A stretch of 57,774 nucleotides of DNA. Source: Erythrobacter sp. (GTDB lineage: Bacteria; Pseudomonadota; Alphaproteobacteria; Sphingomonadales; Sphingomonadaceae). Positions within the stretch are counted from its first letter, which is position 1. Each line of letters opens with the position of its first letter. A program made the translations under genes and the position numbers. The stretch spans positions 1 to 57,774 of the forward strand of contig PNKW01000012.1 in assembly GCA_013822695.1 (NCBI GenBank), read 5' to 3'. The notes beneath the pieces were generated by a model, which worked only from the letters and a program-made list of their open reading frames with translations, was not told where the DNA came from and did no database searches. Positions 50,103 to 57,774 of this stretch are shown here, one piece after another.

Positions 50103-50852
50103 ATGCACTCGATGCCTAAAACCATCGCACTCGCCGTCGCGCTGACCGCCTTGTCAGGTTGCCAGACCTTCTCCTTTGCGTCTTCGCTGTTCAAGGGTTC
50201 GGGTCGCTCCGCATCCGATATGGCGCAGGTCGATAGCAGCCAGTCTCTGGAAGCGGGCCGCGAGGCGCTGACACAGGGACGCCCGGTTGAAGCGATCACG
50301 CCCTTGCGGGCTGCGCTTGCGGATCCTCTGACCCGGCCCGAGGCGAGCAACGCGCTGGGCGTGGCTTTCGCGCAGATCGGCCGCGATGATCTGGCGGAAC
50401 AATACTTCAAGTCGGCCATCGCGGCCGATCCCACCGACAACCGTTTCATCGCCAATCTTCTGCGGCTTCAGCATGCCGGATTGGCACGCAAAGCGGCGTC
50501 CGACGCGCCCCCGCTTGCCGCGCTGCAGGATGGCGCGATGTCGGAGGTGAATTGCCTCGTTCCCACAAAGCCGCAGCCGAGCACCGATGGATCGCGCCTG
50601 ACGGGCAATATGGAGCGGCGTTCGCGCGGTGAAGTCTTCATCGCTTCGGCGGAAGCGCAGCCGGCAGCCACCGCAACGGTTGCCTATCTCGACCGGCCGG
50701 ATGCCAAGAAGGCCCCTGCCGCTTCGGGCCAGCGCACCGCGCAGGCCACAGCAGGGTCGACTGCCGTACCCGCTGCGCCGCAGGCAAAGGTTGTCGATAA
50801 TCCCTTCGGTGCGCAGGCTGCCGCTGCCCCTGCCGGTGCAGACCGTCCCTGA
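50103..50852 (+). CDS. tadD: TadD-like TPR lipoprotein
   Basis: 249 aa. Lipobox L-S-G-C near residue 20. Two or three TPR-like helical pairs follow (about residues 50-135: L-E-A-G-R-E-A-L-T-Q-G-R-P and A-L-G-V-A-F-A-Q-I-G-R-D-D-L-A-E-Q-Y-F), then a low-complexity Ala/Pro tail. TadD is thought to assist secretin assembly. GGAGG lies 9 bases before the ATG. Its stop overlaps cpaA. Confidence 0.85.
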   Translation: MHSMPKTIALAVALTALSGCQTFSFASSLFKGSGRSASDMAQVDSSQSLEAGREALTQGRPVEAITPLRAALADPLTRPEASNALGVAFAQIGRDDLAEQYFKSAIAADPTDNRFIANLLRLQHAGLARKAASDAPPLAALQDGAMSEVNCLVPTKPQPSTDGSRLTGNMERRSRGEVFIASAEAQPAATATVAYLDRPDAKKAPAASGQRTAQATAGSTAVPAAPQAKVVDNPFGAQAAAAPAGADRP

Positions 50853-51349
50853 TGGACAGCGCGCTCCTCGCGTCTCTTGCCCAACTGGTGCTGGCCGCGC
50901 AGTGCGGCATCGCGGCCTATTGCGATTTCCGCCATCGCATGCTTCCCAATCTGCTGTGCCTCTCGGTGCTCGGCACGGGCATCGCTGCGGGCTGGATGCT
51001 GCATGATCTGACCTGGGTCGGATTGAGCCTTGCGCATGGCGTCCTGGCACTGCTCGTCGGCATGGCGCTGTTTGCCGGAGGAGTGATCGGCGGGGGCGAT
51101 GCCAAGTTCTATGTGGCCGTTGCCGCATGGCTGCCTTTGGGGTATGGTTTCTGGATGTTGGGGGCGGTTGCGCTCTGCGGTCTGGTTCTGGCGCTTGCAT
51201 GGTTTCCGCTTCGCAGCCGGGTCGCGGCTCTAGCGCCGGATCCGGCGCTCGCCAAGGAATTCAGAAAGGTTCCGTTCGGTCTGGCTATCGCTGCGGGCGG
51301 ATTGCTGACTTATCTCGCTTCAACTGGCATTTGGGGTGCACAGGCATGA
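50852..51349 (+). CDS. cpaA: prepilin peptidase CpaA/TadV (A24 family)
   Basis: 165 aa membrane aspartyl protease with about six helices. Catalytic aspartates are visible: D25 in Y-C-D-F-R-H-R-M-L-P-N and D83 in G-G-G-D-A-K-F-Y. It removes the leader of Flp and of TadE/TadF pseudopilins after the Gly. Overlaps tadD (ATGA) and tadG (ATGA). Confidence 0.94.
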   Translation: MDSALLASLAQLVLAAQCGIAAYCDFRHRMLPNLLCLSVLGTGIAAGWMLHDLTWVGLSLAHGVLALLVGMALFAGGVIGGGDAKFYVAVAAWLPLGYGFWMLGAVALCGLVLALAWFPLRSRVAALAPDPALAKEFRKVPFGLAIAAGGLLTYLASTGIWGAQA

Positions 51350-52605
51350 AGAGCGACGCAGACATCGGGAAGTTGCCGTTTCTTCGCGGAGTGACCTCGC
51401 TTTTGGCGAGCTTCAAGCACGACACGAATGCGGCGACGGCGGCGATCTTCGCCATTCTGCTTCCGGTCATCATTGGTTTCGGCGCGCTCGCCTTTGATGT
51501 TGGCGTGTGGACGATGCGGAGCCGTCAGGCGCAGGGGGCCGCCGATCAGGCAGCCTATTCGGCGGCCGTGGCCGCTGGTCTCAGCACTGATGGTGTTACC
51601 GAGGGCCGCGCCATCGCCGCCAGCATGGGGTTCACCCACGGGACCGGCGGTGTGACGGTTGATGTCACCAACCCTCCTGCGACCGGGGCGTTTGCGGGTT
51701 CCACGAGCTACTGGCAGGTCACTATCAGCCAGCCGCAGAACCTCGGGCTTGCAGCACTGTTTACGACCAGCACGCCGACGGTTGTCGCACGCGCCGTTGC
51801 CGGCAATGGCGGAGGAGGTTCCTGCGTCATCGGCCTGGCCTCAAGCGGGGTCGCGGTGACGTTCACCAACAATTCACAGCTGCAGCAGGCCGAGTGCGGG
51901 GTTTTTTCAAACGGCAACGTCGATATCGGCAACAGTAACAATGTTCTAATCGACGCCGATCTGTTCTCTGGGGGCACGGTCAACCAGGGGAATAACGCCA
52001 TTGTCACGGGCACGATAACAACCGGCCTTCCCCAATTTGCGGACCCCTATGCCGGTGTCACCGCGCCTGCCGCGACGGGCTCTTGTATCCCCGAAGTAAA
52101 AAATGGCGGAAGCTTTTTGCCGGGTCGGTACTGCAGCGGCTTCGACTTGCCCAATAATGCGACCAACCAAGTATTGAATCTTGCTGCTGGCGTTTACTAT
52201 ATCAATCAGAAATTCAAGATTGGAAATGGATTTTCTATCCGGGGGACGGGGGTAACCCTTGTCTTCGATGTGCCAAATCCGTCGAACGATGTGAGGATCG
52301 GCAATAATACGAGCTTTGATATTTTTGCACCGACGACCGGACCATTGAGTGGCATCGCCTTCATGAGTACAACAGCCCCCAATCCTTCCACCTTCACGTT
52401 CGGGAACAGCAACAGCATATCTGTTCAAGGTGCGTTCTACTTCCCGAATTCGACGCTTGTCATGAACAACAATCTTGATTCGACCCGCTGCACACAGTTG
52501 GTGGCTTTCCGTGTCGAGCTGTCCAATAACGCCACCATGCGGGCCAACTGCCCCGGTTCCGGCATCAGAGATTTCGCCGGCGGTACGATTGCGCTGGTGG
52601 AGTGA
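51346..52605 (+). CDS. tadG: TadG-like pilus-associated protein with Asn-rich beta region
   Basis: 419 aa. The N-terminal part matches TadG: a membrane helix (A-A-T-A-A-I-F-A-I-L-L-P-V-I-I-G-F-G-A-L-A-F-D) followed by R-Q-A-Q-G-A-A-D-Q-A-A-Y-S-A-A. From about residue 160 it is rich in Asn/Gly/Ser/Thr with recurring N-N-S, G-N-S-N-N, G-N-N and N-N-N turns, as in beta-helix surface proteins. Codons there are less GC-rich than the rest. Start overlaps the cpaA stop. Likely envelope- or pilus-associated adhesin-like component. Confidence 0.82.
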   Translation: MKSDADIGKLPFLRGVTSLLASFKHDTNAATAAIFAILLPVIIGFGALAFDVGVWTMRSRQAQGAADQAAYSAAVAAGLSTDGVTEGRAIAASMGFTHGTGGVTVDVTNPPATGAFAGSTSYWQVTISQPQNLGLAALFTTSTPTVVARAVAGNGGGGSCVIGLASSGVAVTFTNNSQLQQAECGVFSNGNVDIGNSNNVLIDADLFSGGTVNQGNNAIVTGTITTGLPQFADPYAGVTAPAATGSCIPEVKNGGSFLPGRYCSGFDLPNNATNQVLNLAAGVYYINQKFKIGNGFSIRGTGVTLVFDVPNPSNDVRIGNNTSFDIFAPTTGPLSGIAFMSTTAPNPSTFTFGNSNSISVQGAFYFPNSTLVMNNNLDSTRCTQLVAFRVELSNNATMRANCPGSGIRDFAGGTIALVE

Positions 52606-52610
52606 GGAGC

Positions 52611-53066
52611 ATGGGGCGTCGTCATCTTTTCCGGGCCCTTCTCGCCGACAGATCGGGCGCAAGCGCTTCCGAGTTTGCGCTGGTCGTGCCGGTCCTGGTG
52701 ATCCTGATCACGGCCTTGATCGATTTCGGCGGTTTGATCTACACTCGCCTTCAGGTTGCTTCTGCCACCCATGCGGGCGCTAGCTTCGCCGCCGCACAAG
52801 GCTTCAACCAGGCCGGCATCTCTACCGCCATGGCCGGGGGCGCCTCCATCGCGATTACCGCGGCGACACCCGTGGAATCCTGCGGCTGCCCCGATGCTGC
52901 CATGGGGGTGGTGGCTGCAACCTGCGGCTCGACCTGCACTTCGGGCGCGGTGGCCGGCAAATATGTCACGGTAAGTGCAAGCGCCTCGTACCCGTTCATC
53001 TACACATGGCCGGGCTTGTCCAACCCGACGACCCTCAGTTCCACCGCCAGAGTGCGGATCCCGTGA
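52611..53066 (+). CDS. tadE: TadE-family pseudopilin
   Basis: 151 aa. The prepilin-like start has D-R-S-G-A-S-A-S-E-F-A-L-V-V-P-V-L-V-I-L, with cleavage expected after the Gly. One hydrophobic helix is followed by a Cys-containing periplasmic part (C-G-C, C-G-S-T-C). ATG at 52611 with GGAG eight bases upstream; a GTG at 52602 is less likely. Processed by the CpaA peptidase. Confidence 0.88.
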   Translation: MGRRHLFRALLADRSGASASEFALVVPVLVILITALIDFGGLIYTRLQVASATHAGASFAAAQGFNQAGISTAMAGGASIAITAATPVESCGCPDAAMGVVAATCGSTCTSGAVAGKYVTVSASASYPFIYTWPGLSNPTTLSSTARVRIP

Positions 53067-53068
53067 CA

Positions 53069-53470
53069 ATGTCCCGGGGCCACGGAATGCGCGCGCTCGG
53101 CGCTGACAAGCGTGGCGCAACGGCGGCAGAATTTGCGCTGGTCGTTCCGGTATTTCTGGCGATGGTCTTCGGCTCGATCGAGCTGGGGCGGTTCATGTGG
53201 ATCAGGAACAGCCTCCAGACCGCAGTAGAGGCGGCGGCCCGTTGTTCGGCCCTGAACGCACCCCAGTGCACCACGGCCGCCGACACGCAGACATACGCAG
53301 CAGGGTTCGCCTCGGTCGCAAGCGTGCCGTCGTCTGCCTTCACGGTCGCCACTGAAGCCTGCGGCAGAGCGGTAACCGCGTCCTACGCCTTCACGCCGAT
53401 CACCCCGGTGGTGCCGTTGAACGCGACGCTGACGGCAAGATCTTGCCGGGCTCTCCCCCCCATCACGTGA
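53069..53470 (+). CDS. TadE/TadF-family pseudopilin
   Basis: 133 aa. D-K-R-G-A-T-A-A-E-F-A-L-V-V-P-V-F-L-A-M-V-F-G-S-I-E-L-G-R is the TadE-like prepilin segment. The rest is a short periplasmic domain with three Cys. Start is uncertain between GTG 53063 (overlapping the tadE stop), ATG 53069 and ATG 53087. Last gene of the Tad operon. Confidence 0.85.
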   Translation: MSRGHGMRALGADKRGATAAEFALVVPVFLAMVFGSIELGRFMWIRNSLQTAVEAAARCSALNAPQCTTAADTQTYAAGFASVASVPSSAFTVATEACGRAVTASYAFTPITPVVPLNATLTARSCRALPPIT

Positions 53471-53521
53471 ACCGGTTTTGCCCGGCGTGCGCATGACGGC
53501 GCCCCCCGAGGCTGCCGGGGA

Positions 53522-54061
53522 CTACCCGTTGATCCTGAACACGTCCTCTTCGGGAGAATAGCGGATATCGATCCCGGCCCGTTGGAGCGCGCGCAGATCG
53601 GCAGGGCCATCGCGAAGTCCCTCAATGGCGTTCCCGCGCTGTTCGACACCGGCTGCTGCCATCAATTCCTTGAGTTGGCGGTAGTCCACCATCAGTTCGC
53701 CGCTGACGGTCACCGTGACATCGAGCCTGCCGGCTCGGACTCCGCCAATATGCAGATCCTTGGCTATGCTGATCACGTCGTTCCCAATCGAGCTTGCCTC
53801 ATCGGCGCGGAGCATAGCCTCGGGGTTTGCAGGCGGCGAGTTAACCGGCCCGGTCCGGCTCGCGTCCTCGTTCACCGCCGGGGCAAGCGCGTGGCCAGTT
53901 GTGGCTTTCGCCGCATCGTCAGCGGTCGCCTCGAAACCGATTATCGGGCGCAGTTCCACATGCGTGGAAATTGAGATGAGCGCGCTGGACACGATCAGGC
54001 AGAGGATCATCAGTCGTTCCTCTACGCTGTAACTGCGGCGACCATCCATGCTACGATCCAT
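53522..54061 (-). CDS. hypothetical single-pass membrane protein
   Basis: About 179 aa (189 if the ATG at 54091 is used). A basic N-terminus with R-R-S-Y-S-V-E-E-R, one membrane helix (L-M-I-L-C-L-I-V-S-S-A-L-I-S-I), a low-complexity linker, then a C-terminal domain with L-D-V-T-V-T-V-S-G-E-L-M-V-D and D-V-F-R-I-N-G. No family recognised. It ends 51 bases from the end of the Tad operon, convergent with it, so it could be an envelope protein acting with the pilus; this is inference only. Confidence 0.6.
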   Translation of the reverse strand: MDRSMDGRRSYSVEERLMILCLIVSSALISISTHVELRPIIGFEATADDAAKATTGHALAPAVNEDASRTGPVNSPPANPEAMLRADEASSIGNDVISIAKDLHIGGVRAGRLDVTVTVSGELMVDYRQLKELMAAAGVEQRGNAIEGLRDGPADLRALQRAGIDIRYSPEEDVFRING

Positions 54062-54192
54062 ATATCTTGCATCACCAATGCGCGGCGGCATCGCAAGGCC
54101 ATTTCTCGTGAATTGTGGCCTGAGTGACCGACCAGCAGACCAGCGTGAGATCGCAAACCGGCCTGTCAGCGAAACCCTATTGCAGCCCTGAT

Positions 54193-55350
54193 CTACGAAG
54201 TGTCAAATCTCTCGTCCGCTCCGCTAGGCCCAAGTTGCCGGTAAATCAGTACGGCCATGGCAATGCAGACGAGCGGCGTCGGGTTGACCGAAAGCGGCAA
54301 GGCCACCGCCCGGCACAGCAACGGCGAGACATACAGAGCCACGAGCGCCGGCCTCGACCATCGCTGCTTGTAATGCGCGACGAGCCAGAGGACCGGAACG
54401 ACAAGAAACGGCAAATCGTAGCTGAACAGATAGGGGGTGGCGAGCGGGGTCAGGGCGAGGAGAAGCGCAACCTTGCGCTCGATCGGCGCGTCGATCGACC
54501 AGAATCTCCAGATGACCAGGATCGACAGGGTTGTGGCAAGGCCCTGCGCGACAGCGGCGGCTTCCGGCAAGTCCCAAGCTCTCAGCATGGCATAGACGGT
54601 CACTTGGCGCAGGAAGAAGGCGTGGTCACCGGCCTCGATCAGATGCTGGCTCACAGCCCAGGATGATGGGTAGGCAAGCCACACGGCGGACCCAAAACAC
54701 ATCCACGAGGCTAATGATGAAATGAGAATGGAGATCGCCGCACCAGCAATCGCCGACCACATTCGGGCGGCTAGTAAGGCGAATGGCATAAGAATTGCGA
54801 CATGCGGTTTAATAATCAGCAGGCCTATGCAGAGGCCCGCTCGGAAAGGATGATTTCCCAACTGCGACGCGATCAATGCCTGGATGCCACTTGTCAGAAA
54901 GCCAGTCTGTGCGTGCCATGCTGCAATGAGCGCGCCAGGAAATCCGGCTATCGGCCACGACATCGTCGGGAATAATCGCCGAGTGGCGACCATCCAGAAG
55001 CCAAATGTTACTGCTGACCACGTGATCCAAGCACTGGGGTAGCTGAAAAAGCCAAGTGGCCAGACCCACAGCAAGAAGTGAGGTGGATGAACAAATGGTA
55101 CCACGTCTGCTGTCTCGACCGTACGCTGGACGGTGCGTATCGCATCGGGGTAGTAAATGTCGGCACCGGACCCCTGCGCGAGCATCCGGGCTGCCGACCA
55201 GAACGCCATGAAGTCCGACCCTCCGGGCTTCATCGCCTCCTGAAACATCCACCATAAACTTCCGAAGGAGCAGAAAGTGAGGATGATCGCGTATGCTCTT
55301 ACGCGGCTGCGATCCAACCATCGAAGTTCGAAGAAGGTGAGGAACCGCAT
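54193..55350 (-). CDS. GT87/DUF2029-like polytopic glycosyltransferase family protein
   Basis: 385 aa with about 10 hydrophobic segments. Pattern of the GT-C fold DUF2029 family: early G-G-S-D-F-M-A-F-W-S-A-A-R-M-L loop with Asp and the Y-Y-P segment, F-V-H-P-P-H-F-L-L, and K-P-H-V-A-I-L-M-P. Such enzymes use polyprenyl-phosphate sugars at the membrane; target unknown. Start at 55350 after the codons L-R-R-P-D-H-H-L-R. Could glycosylate an envelope or pilus component, given its place beside the Tad locus. Confidence 0.75.
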   Translation of the reverse strand: MRFLTFFELRWLDRSRVRAYAIILTFCSFGSLWWMFQEAMKPGGSDFMAFWSAARMLAQGSGADIYYPDAIRTVQRTVETADVVPFVHPPHFLLWVWPLGFFSYPSAWITWSAVTFGFWMVATRRLFPTMSWPIAGFPGALIAAWHAQTGFLTSGIQALIASQLGNHPFRAGLCIGLLIIKPHVAILMPFALLAARMWSAIAGAAISILISSLASWMCFGSAVWLAYPSSWAVSQHLIEAGDHAFFLRQVTVYAMLRAWDLPEAAAVAQGLATTLSILVIWRFWSIDAPIERKVALLLALTPLATPYLFSYDLPFLVVPVLWLVAHYKQRWSRPALVALYVSPLLCRAVALPLSVNPTPLVCIAMAVLIYRQLGPSGADERFDTS

Positions 55351-56463
55351 TCTTAGATGATGGTCTGGTCGTCGCAGCAAGGCAAGACAAGAACAGTAAG
55401 GCAGTGGGCATCGTTGGTATTTCTTGGGACTCCGACGACGCAGTTTTCTTGACTATGTCGGACCCGAATTCTCTACGAATATCAACCTCTCGCGGACATC
55501 TGCAGAGAAGATCGCGCGGGGTGGATTGCTACAAGGGTCCTCGATCAGGAGTTGGATACGGGCGCTATGGCTCGTTTTTGGCATGGCTCTACAATGGCAA
55601 CCTTGCCTGCGTCATTCCTGCCTGCTCCCCGCCAGTCTCGCAAATCGAAAGGCCGGACGAGTTAGCCCAGGGCGTTGTGGGTCTCTTCGGCGATTTCGGT
55701 TGCGCAACTAGAGCGGTTTCGGGCCATTCTGACCCGTCCTGATCACGCTCTGAAGCCCGCTGGAAAGGAAAGGCGCGCAGCAGGGGCTGGGTTGCCCCTG
55801 CAAACGACATGACGATGCCAGCGGGCTTCACAGCGCGAAACCCCCTTCGGGGCGGGCCGAATTGGGCTGAGGGCCACGTTTCTCGTCGCTCACGATGCGC
55901 TGCATCGCTCGCTCCTGCTCCGCCACCTACCCGATCCCGGCTGGCCCTTGCCGTTCCCCGCATTCCGCGTTGCGGTGTGGGGAATCGTGTGGGGGAAGCG
56001 GCTCCGGGGGAGCTTGCCGAAGCGCTGGCCGCTTTTGCTGACAGCAGGGAAGCCGGAGCCGTCTGATAACGGCGAAAAGGCGGGTAAGGAGCCGCTTTTC
56101 GGGGCGGTTCTTGCTCCCTCCGATCACACTTGAGACTTCGACAGCGCGGCTGGCGTCTCGCCTGTCATGACAGGCGCAAAACAACCGCGCGCGCCGGATG
56201 GTCGCGCGCCATGCGGCCATGGAGTTATGGCCCACCCCCGCCGCCTCCAAGCCGGTAATTCAGGCGTTCCACGCAAGCGCGGGCGGGATGGCAGCGGCGC
56301 TCTTGCAAACGGAGATATGCGGAACAGCGGTCCGAGCGCGAGTTCGACCCGTGCAGGCCTCAAGGCTGCTCTCCGATGATCCCGCGCTTGGTCAGCCAGC
56401 CCTTCACCAAGTTCGGGCCAGATCGCATGACACGCCTCGGGCGTCCGCCGCGCCTTGCATCGT
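55351..56463. other. 1.1-kb stretch without a convincing gene, rich in palindromes
   Basis: Several open frames of 60-120 codons overlap on both strands, but none shows a recognisable family, a good ribosome site or a consistent codon pattern. Structured parts include a nested hairpin at 55751-55830 (13-bp arms TGAAGCCCGCTGG and CCAGCGGGCTTCA enclosing CAGGGGC/GCCCCTG), an outer GGTTTCG/CGAAACC pair, and an 18-base palindrome at 56159-56176 (CGCCTGTCATGACAGGCG). Possibly decayed mobile DNA. Confidence 0.5.
56159..56176. promoter_or_regulatory. 18-base perfect palindrome
   Basis: CGCCTGTCATGACAGGCG reads the same on both strands. A TGTCATGACA core of this sort is typical of TetR- or AraC-like operator sites. 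It lies in non-coding DNA about 290 bases beyond the MFS gene's stop, so no target gene is evident. Confidence 0.35.
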
Positions 56464-57702
56464 TCACTCCGGCAGGGGGATTGGCTGCGCTGCCGGATCG
56501 AGCCCGCGCATCGTGCGCCACAGCAGCCCGATTGCGACCATCAGCAGCGCCAGCGAGACGAGGTAGGGCGCGCCCGGGAAGAACAGGCCTGTGTCGTCAG
56601 CAAAATGGCCGAAGATCTGGGTCATCATTACCGGGCCGATGATCGAGGTGAGGCTCACCGTGCTGGCAATTGCGCCCTGCAATTCGCCCTGCGCATCCTC
56701 GCTCACCCGCACCGTCATCAGGCTCTGCATCGCGGGGAAGGTCATGCCGGTCAGTGCGCCGACGATGATGGCGGCGATCACCATCGGGGTGCCGGTGGCA
56801 AAGGCCAGAAGCAAGTAGGAGGGAATCCCCAGCAGCAGACTGTAGCGCGCGGTGTTGGCCGCGCCGAAGCGGGCGATGCTCTTGCCGGTCAGTACTGCCT
56901 GTGCCGTGCCGATCAGCACGCCGTAGAACGAGACGGTGAGGCCGCTGACGGTCGGGCTCCACCCGAACTCAAGCTCACCCCAATAGGCCCAGATCGACAA
57001 CTGTGCCTGCGCGGCGAGCTGCATGAAGAAGGCGACCACGAGGCAGGACAGCACGAAAGGCGTGCGCGCCATCTGGATCAGCGAACCCAGCGGGTTGGCG
57101 CGAGTGAGGTCGAAGGCACGGCGGCGCTCTGGCGGCAGTGTCTCGCGCAGGAACACAAGCCCGCCGATCACGCCCAGACCCGCAAGGCTCGCCGCGATGA
57201 TGAAGGGCGCGCGGGTGCCGATCTCGCCCGCGATGCCGCCCAGCGCCGGGCCGAGCACGAAGCCTGCCGCCCCCGCGCCGCCGAGCATCCCGAAGGCTGC
57301 GCCGCGCCTCTCGGCCGGGATGCAATCGGCGATGCAGGAATTGGCCGCCGCCCAGCTTGCCCCCATCACCCCCGACACCATTCGCCCCGCCACCAGCCAC
57401 GCCAGCGTCGGCGCCCAGGCCATCACGGCGTAATCGACCGTGAGCAGAAAAAGTGTGATCAGCAGCACCGGCCGCCGCCCGAACCGGTCACTGAGGCCTC
57501 CGATGAAGGGCGCACACAGGAACTGCATCCCGGCATAGGCGAAGGTCAGCAAGCCGCCGATCTCGGCAGAGCGATCAAGGCTGGTCTGCGCGATCTCGCC
57601 GATCAGGCGCGGCATGACGGGCAGGATCAGCCCGATGCCGAGCATGTCGACAAACACGATGAACGCCACCGCCGCCAGAATATGCGAGCTTTTCCCCCTC
57701 AT
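56464..57702 (-). CDS. MFS transporter, tetracycline-resistance/DHA1-like
   Basis: 412 aa with 12 hydrophobic segments. The antiporter motifs are clear: F-V-D-M-L-G-I-G-L-I-L-P-V-M-P in helix 1, G-G-L-S-D-R-F-G-R-R-P-V in loop 2-3, and G-F-V-L-G-P-A-L-G-G in helix 5 (motif C of drug:proton antiporters). Closest in wording to TetA-like exporters of alphaproteobacteria; the substrate is not known, and chromosomal copies often do not confer tetracycline resistance. Start at 57702 gives the standard N-terminus; the frame stays open to a TTG at 57771. Confidence 0.85.
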   Translation of the reverse strand: MRGKSSHILAAVAFIVFVDMLGIGLILPVMPRLIGEIAQTSLDRSAEIGGLLTFAYAGMQFLCAPFIGGLSDRFGRRPVLLITLFLLTVDYAVMAWAPTLAWLVAGRMVSGVMGASWAAANSCIADCIPAERRGAAFGMLGGAGAAGFVLGPALGGIAGEIGTRAPFIIAASLAGLGVIGGLVFLRETLPPERRRAFDLTRANPLGSLIQMARTPFVLSCLVVAFFMQLAAQAQLSIWAYWGELEFGWSPTVSGLTVSFYGVLIGTAQAVLTGKSIARFGAANTARYSLLLGIPSYLLLAFATGTPMVIAAIIVGALTGMTFPAMQSLMTVRVSEDAQGELQGAIASTVSLTSIIGPVMMTQIFGHFADDTGLFFPGAPYLVSLALLMVAIGLLWRTMRGLDPAAQPIPLPE

Positions 57703-57774
57703 ATTCAGATCATTGCATGATTCGCAGGAGACGTCTCGTGCTTTGTTGTCACGGTCATGCGTGCCCTCCAACGG

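Noticed and set aside
55404..55742. A 112-codon frame in the gap after the GT87-like gene
   Set aside because: No ribosome site, no family similarity, and competing frames of similar length on both strands.
56464..57702. Calling the MFS gene a tetracycline resistance determinant
   Set aside because: Motifs place it in the wider drug:proton antiporter group, but substrate cannot be read from sequence, and such chromosomal copies often do not confer resistance.

Overview
The window is a GC-rich chromosomal segment of an alphaproteobacterium. It most resembles Sphingomonadales, probably an Erythrobacteraceae member (Erythrobacter/Porphyrobacter-like). This rests on gene neighbourhoods (hisBHAFE plus a HIT gene, ybgC-tolQRAB-pal, a complete Tad/Cpa pilus locus of alphaproteobacterial order) and on protein wording; no search could be run, so the taxonomy is inference. 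There is no rRNA, prophage or CRISPR array. One tRNA-Ser(GGA) is present, followed directly by a broken IS3-type transposase.

Layout. 1-5.8 kb: small housekeeping and accessory genes (GFA protein, S41 lipoprotein protease, PEBP protein, SWIB protein, DoxX/cupin pair, M19 dipeptidase, a 52-aa membrane protein). 5.9-15.7 kb: dapD, then an acyl-CoA/alcohol catabolism region with an APH-type kinase, Zn-alcohol dehydrogenase, ACAD10/11-like dehydrogenase and MFS carrier on the minus strand. Divergent from these are two more acyl-CoA dehydrogenases and an SDR. Palindromic repeats fill several gaps. 15.8-19.1 kb: YbjN protein, Crp/Fnr regulator, gmk, a hypothetical gene and sspB. 19.2-23.1 kb: hisB-hisH-hisA-hisF-hisE-hit, interrupted by two different inverted-repeat elements. 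23.2-27.6 kb: ybgC-tolQ-tolR-tolA-tolB-pal, which builds the envelope-constricting Tol-Pal machine. 27.6-34.6 kb: J-domain protein, atypical SDR, DNA/RNA non-specific nuclease, SLC13 carrier, infC with a likely AUA start, a membrane protein, pdeM-like phosphoesterase and hemF. 34.6-38.7 kb: an unknown membrane protein, an AbrB-type antitoxin/Doc toxin pair, rsh (ppGpp) and a VOC protein. 38.8-42.0 kb: secreted cyclophilin, tRNA-Ser, IS remnant, J-domain protein. 42.4-53.5 kb: the Tad pilus operon flp-cpaB-cpaC-lipoprotein-cpaE-cpaF-tadB-tadC-tadD-cpaA-tadG-tadE-tadE/F. 53.5-57.7 kb: a hypothetical protein, a GT87-like membrane protein, about 1.1 kb without a convincing gene, and an MFS drug-type transporter.

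The most striking observation is in the Tad locus. The only Flp pilin gene seen here is intact in frame from ATG to TAA except for one TAG at codon 20. That codon is the nearly invariant tyrosine after the prepilin cleavage-site glutamate. The rest of the pilus machine is open. TAG is used as an ordinary stop by many genes here, so this is a nonsense allele, a sequencing error or, less likely, a recoded codon. Other points worth attention are an unfused bacterial counterpart of human ACAD10/11, nested inverted repeats inside the his operon (one supplies the hisF ribosome binding site), a mirrored repeat pair around an acyl-CoA dehydrogenase gene, and a probably leaderless antitoxin mRNA.
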